From positions 1,116,001 through 1,180,000 of the forward strand of contig CAWFDX010000004.1 in the NCBI GenBank assembly GCA_963814645.1: DNA of 64,000 bases. The letters are read 5' to 3'. The translations under genes were made by a program, and so were the position numbers. Below, one piece after another: positions 59,482 to 64,000 of the stretch; the stretch's first letter is position 1; the number at the start of each line of letters is the position of its first letter. The notes below the pieces were generated by a model that worked only from the letters and a program-made list of their open reading frames with translations, had not been told where the DNA came from and made no database searches. This DNA is from RYN-230 sp963814645. Its GTDB lineage: Bacteria > Actinomycetota > Actinomycetes > Streptosporangiales > Streptosporangiaceae.

Positions 59482-60474
59482 TCAGCGGTAGGAGTGCTCC
59501 GCGTCCGGGAACGCGCCGCCGGTCACGTCCTCGGCGAACGCCTTCGCGGCCTGGCCGAGCACGCCGGCCACGTCCGCGTAGCGCTTGACGAACTTCGGCG
59601 TGCGCGGGCTGAGCCCGGCCATGTCCTGCCAGACCAGCACCTGGGCGTCGCAGTCCGGCCCGGCGCCGATGCCGATCGTCGGGATGGACAGCGAGTCGGT
59701 GACCCGGGCGGCGAGTTCCGCGGGCACGCACTCGAGCACCACCGCGAACGCGCCCGCCACCTCCATGGCCTTGGCGTCGTGCAGCAGTCGCTCGCCGTCC
59801 TCGCCGCGGCCCTGCACCCGGTAGCCGCCGAACGCGTTCACCGACTGCGGGGTGAGCCCGAGATGGGCCATCACCGGGATGCCCGCGGCGACCAGTTCCT
59901 CGGCCTGGCGCAGCACCCGGTGGCCGCCTTCCAGCTTGACCGCGTGCGCCCCGGTCTCCTTGAGGAACCTGATGCCGGTGGCCAGGGCTGCCTCGGGCGA
60001 GGACTGATACGAGCCGAACGGGAGATCGGCCACGATCAGCGCCCGGCTGGTGCCGCGGACCACGGCCGCGGTGAGCGGGATGAGGTCGTCCACGGTCACC
60101 GGGATCGTGGTGTCGTGCCCGAACACCACCATGCCGGCCGAGTCGCCGACCAGCAGCACCGGGATGCCGGCATCATCGAAGACCCGGGCGACGAGCGCGT
60201 CGTACGCGGTGAGCATGGGCCATTTCTCACCGCGGGCCTTGGCCGCGGCCAGGTCGTTGACGGTGACCCGGCGGGAGGTCCGGCCGCCGTACAGCGGCTC
60301 GGGCCGCTTGGCGGCAGGACTGGCCGGTACTGGGCTAGCCGGTACTGGGCTAGCCGATGCTGGGCTAGCCGATGCTGAGCTAGCTGATGCTGGGCTAGCT
60401 GATGCTGGGGCGGCTGGCGCATCGGTCCGCGCTCCGGTCGCGGCCGTGCCCAGGCCCCCGGAAGGGGCGTTCAT
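59482..60474 (-). CDS. panB: 3-methyl-2-oxobutanoate hydroxymethyltransferase, with repeat-rich N-terminal tail
   Basis: A 330-residue first enzyme of the pantothenate branch, transferring a hydroxymethyl group to 2-oxoisovalerate. Metal and active-site motifs are LLVGDSAGMVVFGHDTTIPVT, ADLPFGSYQ, KLEGG, MAHLGLTPQS and VVLECVPAELA. The conserved enzyme begins near residue 68 (RVTVNDLAAAKARGEKWPML). The first 55 residues are an Ala/Ser/Pro tail produced by a 15-bp DNA repeat. ATG 60474 follows GGAGGATCC. Downstream starts exist, so the tail may be optional. Confidence 0.93.
   Translation of the reverse strand: MNAPSGGLGTAATGARTDAPAAPASASPASASSASASPASASPVPASPVPASPAAKRPEPLYGGRTSRRVTVNDLAAAKARGEKWPMLTAYDALVARVFDDAGIPVLLVGDSAGMVVFGHDTTIPVTVDDLIPLTAAVVRGTSRALIVADLPFGSYQSSPEAALATGIRFLKETGAHAVKLEGGHRVLRQAEELVAAGIPVMAHLGLTPQSVNAFGGYRVQGRGEDGERLLHDAKAMEVAGAFAVVLECVPAELAARVTDSLSIPTIGIGAGPDCDAQVLVWQDMAGLSPRTPKFVKRYADVAGVLGQAAKAFAEDVTGGAFPDAEHSYR
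60320..60410. repeat. 15-bp coding minisatellite in panB
   Basis: About six tandem units of TGGGCTAGCCGATGC and close variants (clean units at 60331, 60346, 60361, 60376 and 60391). Each encodes five residues of the Ala/Ser/Pro tail on the minus strand. Unit length divisible by three keeps the frame when the copy number changes. Each unit carries CTAG, a tetramer that is rare in high-GC actinomycete DNA. Confidence 0.9.
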
Positions 60475-60592
60475 GCTGGATCCTCCATGTCTCGTGGCGC
60501 CACCGCGGCGTCCCCGGACACTCCGATCATGGCACGGCCTAGCCGGTGCCGGTAACCCCCGGAAAATGCCGGCTGGATCGGGGAATGTTTTC

Positions 60593-60615
60593 CGATACGG
60601 GCTAGTTCCGTATCG
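60593..60615. promoter_or_regulatory. CGATACGG-N7-CCGTATCG operator upstream of the MFS gene
   Basis: A perfect 8-bp inverted repeat with a 7-bp centre, lying 64-86 bp before ATG 60679 in the panB/MFS divergent region. It is the obvious target for the TetR protein encoded directly after the exporter. Confidence 0.7.
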
Positions 60616-60678
60616 ATAGCTTCCCCGCGCGGCGCCGTCTGCCCGGGTACCTCAGACCAACCAGACAGAAGGACATCG

Positions 60679-62358
60679 ATGGAAAGTCGCCTAGCCGATC
60701 TCCAGTCCGCTGCCGCTGACCGCATCCACCGCCGCCGCTGGGCCATCCTCGGCGTGCTGATCATCAGCCTGATCGCCATCGTGCTGGACAACACGGTGCT
60801 GAACGTCGCGCTGAAGACGATCGCCGAGCCCAACGTGGGCCTGGGTGCGAGCCAGAGCCAGCTGGAGTGGGGGATCAACTCCTACACGCTGGTGTTCGCC
60901 GGCCTGCTGTTCACCTTCGGGGTGATCGGCGACCGGATCGGGCGCAAGCGGATGCTGATGATCGGGATGGCCGCGTTCGGCATCTTCTCACTGCTGACCG
61001 CGTACTCGAAGAGCCCGGATCAGCTCATCTTCGCCCGGGCCGCGATGGGCCTGGGGGCGGCGGCGGTCATGCCGCAGACGCTGTCCATCATCTCGAACGT
61101 GTTCGACCCGCGGGAGCGGGCGCGGGCCATCGGCATCTGGGCCACCGCCGTGGGCATCGGGGTCGCCATCGGCCCGATCGTGGGCGGGCTGCTGCTCGCG
61201 CACTTCTGGTGGGGCTCGGTCTTCCTGATCAACGTGCCGCTGACCGCGGTGGGCGTGGTCGCCATCCTGCTCCTGGTGCCGGAGTCGAAGAACCCGAACC
61301 CGGGGCGGATCGACTACCTGGGCGTGCTGCTGTCCATCGTCGGCCTGGTGCTCGTGGTGTACGGCATCATCCAGGGCGGCGAGAAGGGCACCTGGATCCA
61401 CTGGGACGTGCTCGGCGCCACCGTGGCCGGGCTGGCCGTGCTGGCCGCGTTCGCCTGGTGGGAGACCCGGCTCAGCCATCCGTCGCTGGACGTGAAGCTG
61501 TTCCGCGACCCGCGGCTGTCGTCCGCGGTGGGCGCGCTCGGCCTGGTCTTCTTCGGCATGATGGGCGCGCTGTTCTTCCTCAGCTTCTACCTGCAGAGCG
61601 TGCGCGGTTACACGCCGCTGCAGGCGGGCCTGCTGACCGTGCCGTTCGCGGCCGGCCAGATGCTGCTGGCGCCGCGCAGCGCCAGGCTGGTCCGCCGGTT
61701 CGGCACCAAGGCGGTCGCGGCCAGCGGGCTGATCACGGTGACCGTGGCGCTGGCTGGTTACCAGCTGCTCGGGGTGAGCACGCCGATCTGGGTGCTGGGC
61801 GTGATCTTCTTCGTGCAGGGCGCGGGCATGGGCAGCGTGATGCCGCCCGCCACCGAGGCGGTCATGTCCGTGGTGCCGCGGGAGCGGGCCGGCTCCGGGT
61901 CGGCGCTGACCAACACGGCCCGCCAGGTGTTCGGCGCGCTGGGCGTGGCGGTGCTCGGCTCCATCCTGGCCCAGGTGTACCGGGACCAGCTGAACCCGCA
62001 CCTGACCGCGCTGCCCGCCGCGGCGCGGGACGCCGCGACCGGCTCGATCACTGCCACCCAGACGGTGGCCTCGAAGCTGGGCGGCGCGGGAGCGCGCCTG
62101 GACAGCTTCGCGGACGGCGCTTTCGTGCACGCGATGCACGTGACCACGGTCATCTCCGCGGTCATCACGCTGATCGGCGCGCTGGTCGTGCTGGCCTGGA
62201 TGCCGGGCCGCACGGCAGCCCGCGCCGAGGAGCCGGTGCACGAGGAGCCGGTGCACGAAGACGCGGTGCACGAAGACACCGTGCACGAAGACACCGTGGT
62301 CGCGGACATCCCCGCGGCGCTCCGCGCCGAGCCGGCTGACGGAAGGCTGAGCAGATGA
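60679..62358 (+). CDS. MFS drug exporter, DHA2 (EmrB/QacA) family, with His-rich repeat tail
   Basis: A 559-residue proton antiporter with 14 membrane segments. Motifs include LDNTVLNVALKTIAEPNVGL (segment 1), GDRIGRKRMLMIGMA (motif A) and WATAVGIGVAIGPIVGGLLL (motif C). ATG 60679 follows AGAAGGA. The cytoplasmic tail has about five copies of a five-residue repeat (EEPVH, EDAVH, EDTVH) made by a 15-bp DNA repeat. It is coupled to a tetR gene by an ATGA overlap, so it is probably an inducible efflux pump. Confidence 0.92.
   Translation: MESRLADLQSAAADRIHRRRWAILGVLIISLIAIVLDNTVLNVALKTIAEPNVGLGASQSQLEWGINSYTLVFAGLLFTFGVIGDRIGRKRMLMIGMAAFGIFSLLTAYSKSPDQLIFARAAMGLGAAAVMPQTLSIISNVFDPRERARAIGIWATAVGIGVAIGPIVGGLLLAHFWWGSVFLINVPLTAVGVVAILLLVPESKNPNPGRIDYLGVLLSIVGLVLVVYGIIQGGEKGTWIHWDVLGATVAGLAVLAAFAWWETRLSHPSLDVKLFRDPRLSSAVGALGLVFFGMMGALFFLSFYLQSVRGYTPLQAGLLTVPFAAGQMLLAPRSARLVRRFGTKAVAASGLITVTVALAGYQLLGVSTPIWVLGVIFFVQGAGMGSVMPPATEAVMSVVPRERAGSGSALTNTARQVFGALGVAVLGSILAQVYRDQLNPHLTALPAAARDAATGSITATQTVASKLGGAGARLDSFADGAFVHAMHVTTVISAVITLIGALVVLAWMPGRTAARAEEPVHEEPVHEDAVHEDTVHEDTVVADIPAALRAEPADGRLSR
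62227..62298 (+). repeat. 15-bp coding repeat in the MFS gene tail
   Basis: Units GAGGAGCCGGTGCAC (twice), GAAGACGCGGTGCAC and GAAGACACCGTG(CAC) (twice) run head to tail from 62227. They encode the acidic, His-bearing repeat after the last membrane segment. Confidence 0.9.
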
Positions 62359-62978
62359 CTGCCAGCACGATTGCTGACCAGCAGCCCGGGACGGCGGCCG
62401 AACACCGCCGCCCCGGGCGGCCGCGCAGTGAGCGGGCCGACCGGGCCATCATCGACGCGGCGCTCAGCCTGTTCGCCGAGCACGGCGTGGAAGGGCTGTG
62501 CATCGAGGAGGTGGCGGCCCGGGCCGGGGTGGGCAAGGCCACCATCTACCGCCGCTGGCCGGGCAAGGAGGACCTGCTGCTGGACGCGCTGGCCGCGCTC
62601 AAGACGCCGCTGCCCGAACTGCGCGGCGAGTCGGCCCGCGACGACCTGGTCGCGCTGCTGGACGCGATGGCGGCCGACTACGCCGACCCGCGCCGGGCCC
62701 GGTCGTTCGCGCTGCTGCTCGGCGAGGGGGCCAAGTTCCCCCGGCTCATGTCGAGATACCTGGAGACCGTGGTCGGGCCGCGCCGCGAGGTGATGCGGGG
62801 CGTGCTGCGCCGCGGCGTGGCCACCGGCGAACTGCGCCCGGACGCCGATACCGAGGTGGCGCTGTTCATGATGACCGGCGCGGTGCTGGCTCGCGGCAAG
62901 CACCAGCCGGAGGGCATCGCCGAGGGCTTCGCCGAGCGGGTGGTAGACGAACTTCTGCGCGGGCTCAGCAAAGCCTGA
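62355..62978 (+). CDS. TetR-family regulator of the exporter
   Basis: A 207-residue repressor. The N-terminal basic tail RRPGRPRSERADRAI precedes helix-turn-helix GLCIEEVAARAGVGKATIYRRWPGKEDLL, and the C-terminal domain follows the TetR_C pattern for this RRPGRP type. ATG 62355 overlaps the exporter stop by 4 bp. It probably represses the operon through the palindrome at 60593 and is released by an export substrate. Confidence 0.9.
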   Translation: MTASTIADQQPGTAAEHRRPGRPRSERADRAIIDAALSLFAEHGVEGLCIEEVAARAGVGKATIYRRWPGKEDLLLDALAALKTPLPELRGESARDDLVALLDAMAADYADPRRARSFALLLGEGAKFPRLMSRYLETVVGPRREVMRGVLRRGVATGELRPDADTEVALFMMTGAVLARGKHQPEGIAEGFAERVVDELLRGLSKA

Positions 62979-62995
62979 GGTGGCAGACTTAGCCT

Positions 62996-63826
62996 GTGCG
63001 GCGTCCATTCCGTCAGGTTGATGTGTTCAGCGCCGAGCGCTACCGCGGGAACCCGGTTGCCGTGGTGCTCGATGCGGACGGGCTGAGCACCGAAGACATG
63101 CAGCAGTTCGCCAACTGGACGAACCTGTCTGAAACCACCTTTGTGCTGCCGCCGACCAGTGCGCAGGCGGATTACCGGGTGCGGATCTTCACCCCGGCCG
63201 CCGAGTTGCCGTTCGCCGGGCATCCCACGCTCGGCACCTGCCACGCCTGGCTGGAAGCGGGTGGCCGGCCGGCCAGCCCGGACGTCTACGTGCAGGAGTG
63301 CGGGGCCGGCCTGATCCAGGTCCGGCCGACGGACGCTGGGCTGGCGCTGGCCGCCCCGCCGCTGATCCGGTCCGGCCCGGTGGACGAGCCGCTGGCCGGG
63401 CGGATCGCCGCCCAGCTCGGCATCAGCCGCGCTGACATGGTTGACCTGGCCTGGGCGGACAACGGGCCGGGCTGGGTCGCGGTGCTGCTACCGACCGCCG
63501 AGGCGGTGCTGGCGATCCGCCCCGGCGTGGTTGACCTGGACATCGGGGTGGCCGGGCCGTACCCACCGGGCCAGCCCGCGGCATTCGAGGTGCGCGCGTT
63601 CTTCCCGGTGGCCGGCAGCACCGTCGAAGACCCGGTGACCGGCAGCCTGAACGCGGCGCTGGCCGGCTGGCTGCTCGACACCGGCCGGGCCACCGCCCCC
63701 TACCTGGCCAGCCAGGGAACGGCGCTGGGCCGGGCCTGCCGGGTACATATCAGCCAGGATCCGGGCGGCCAGATCTGGGTGGGCGGCGCGTCCCGCACGT
63801 ATGTGTCAGGTGAGGCCGAACTCTAG
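62996..63826 (+). CDS. PhzF-family isomerase/epimerase
   Basis: A 276-residue PhzF-like protein with the two-lobed diaminopimelate-epimerase fold. Features are FRQVDVFSAERYRGNPVAVVLDA, the catalytic Glu in NWTNLSETTFVLPP, RIFTPAAELPFAGHPTLGTCHA and the second-lobe signature AGSTVEDPVTGSLNAALAGWL. GTG 62996 is used, 17 bp after the tetR stop. No phenazine genes are near, so it is a stand-alone member of unknown substrate. Confidence 0.9.
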   Translation: MRRPFRQVDVFSAERYRGNPVAVVLDADGLSTEDMQQFANWTNLSETTFVLPPTSAQADYRVRIFTPAAELPFAGHPTLGTCHAWLEAGGRPASPDVYVQECGAGLIQVRPTDAGLALAAPPLIRSGPVDEPLAGRIAAQLGISRADMVDLAWADNGPGWVAVLLPTAEAVLAIRPGVVDLDIGVAGPYPPGQPAAFEVRAFFPVAGSTVEDPVTGSLNAALAGWLLDTGRATAPYLASQGTALGRACRVHISQDPGGQIWVGGASRTYVSGEAEL

Positions 63827-63898
63827 GCGTAGGAGGGGCTGGTCGCGGGAATCCAACTCGGTGCATGCCGGAACACTCGGCTGGAGGGCGGTCGGACC

Positions 63899-64000
63899 AT
63901 GGACCTGGCAGACGAGTGGGCCGAACTGCTCCGCACCGAGGGGGCCGGCTACGCGGGAGTGGCGCTGGCCAACATCAAGCATGAATTTCCCGCCGCGATG
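63899..64000 (+). CDS. DUF2891-like protein, 5' end only
   Basis: ATG 63899 follows GGAGGGCGG. The 34 visible codons, starting MDLADEWAELLRTEGAGYAG and ending VALANIKHEFPAAM, resemble the N-terminus of DUF2891 proteins. The gene continues past the window edge, so this rests on a short segment. Confidence 0.6.
   Translation, partial: MDLADEWAELLRTEGAGYAGVALANIKHEFPAAM

Noticed and set aside
62996..63826. Phenazine biosynthesis cluster
   Set aside because: Only a lone PhzF-family gene is present. PhzF homologues are widespread and no other phz genes are nearby.
1..64000. CRISPR array, tRNA or prophage
   Set aside because: No regularly spaced repeats, cloverleaf-like segments or phage structural genes were seen. 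The only short tandem repeats are the two coding minisatellites and the copper operators.

Overview
The window is typical high-GC actinomycete chromosome. Evidence includes GTG and TTG starts, many 4-bp ATGA gene overlaps, promoters that place the start codon at the transcript start, a mycobacterial-type methionine aminopeptidase with its N-terminal extension, an F420:NADP oxidoreductase, mycosin-like proteases, DUF1707/TetR and PucR regulators, and an actinobacterial-type Cys-containing leader peptide. I cannot name the genus. There are no rRNA, tRNA, CRISPR or phage genes. The only complete mobile element is one IS982-family insertion sequence.

Layout. 1-3.2 kb: the start of a fused 2-oxoacid dehydrogenase E1 gene, an esterase and a lipoprotein. 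3.3-10.1 kb: a GntR/FCD regulator divergent from a catabolic and uptake operon made of an FAH-family hydrolase, a Liv-type binding protein, LivH, a fused LivM-LivG and LivF, with five ACCAAT boxes in the divergent promoter region. 10.2-12.7 kb: cutA, a histidine phosphatase and an ArsR-type regulator with two membrane proteins. 12.8-27.2 kb: an envelope and secretion block with two paralogous MMPL transporters, a two-gene Rieske unit, a secreted double-DUF1906 protein, and a duplicated pair of membrane-anchored protein plus subtilase in which the second subtilase has lost its catalytic residues. 27.6-32 kb: a sedolisin, map, a small acidic protein and two double-domain YbjQ proteins. 32.3-38.7 kb: a copper locus in which a Met-rich DUF5134 protein is divergent from an operon of copper ATPase, membrane/Sco fusion and lipoprotein, behind three CsoR-like boxes spaced exactly 22 bp apart.

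38.7-42.6 kb: a PEP-mutase-family enzyme, an hdeD gene cut off from its ribosome-binding site by the IS, and a PucR regulator. 42.6-47.9 kb: a leftward polyhydroxyalkanoate/fatty-acid operon (acyl-CoA ligase, PHA synthase, PHA depolymerase, acyl-CoA dehydrogenase). 48-55 kb: a leftward sulfonate operon (leader peptide, SsuC, SsuB, SsuA, SsuD, a second flavin monooxygenase, an FAD protein). 55-64 kb: an F420 enzyme, a Clp_N regulator, DUF1707/TetR, a lipoprotein, panB, an MFS exporter with its TetR, a PhzF protein and the start of a DUF2891 gene.

The strongest observations are the IS insertion that can be read back to its empty site at hdeD, the predicted pseudoprotease partner of a mycosin-like protease, the sulfur leader peptide, the phased copper boxes, a family of dispersed intergenic palindromes, and five single-frame breaks in four genes. 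Four of those breaks fall within 45.9-50.6 kb and may be sequencing errors or real decay.
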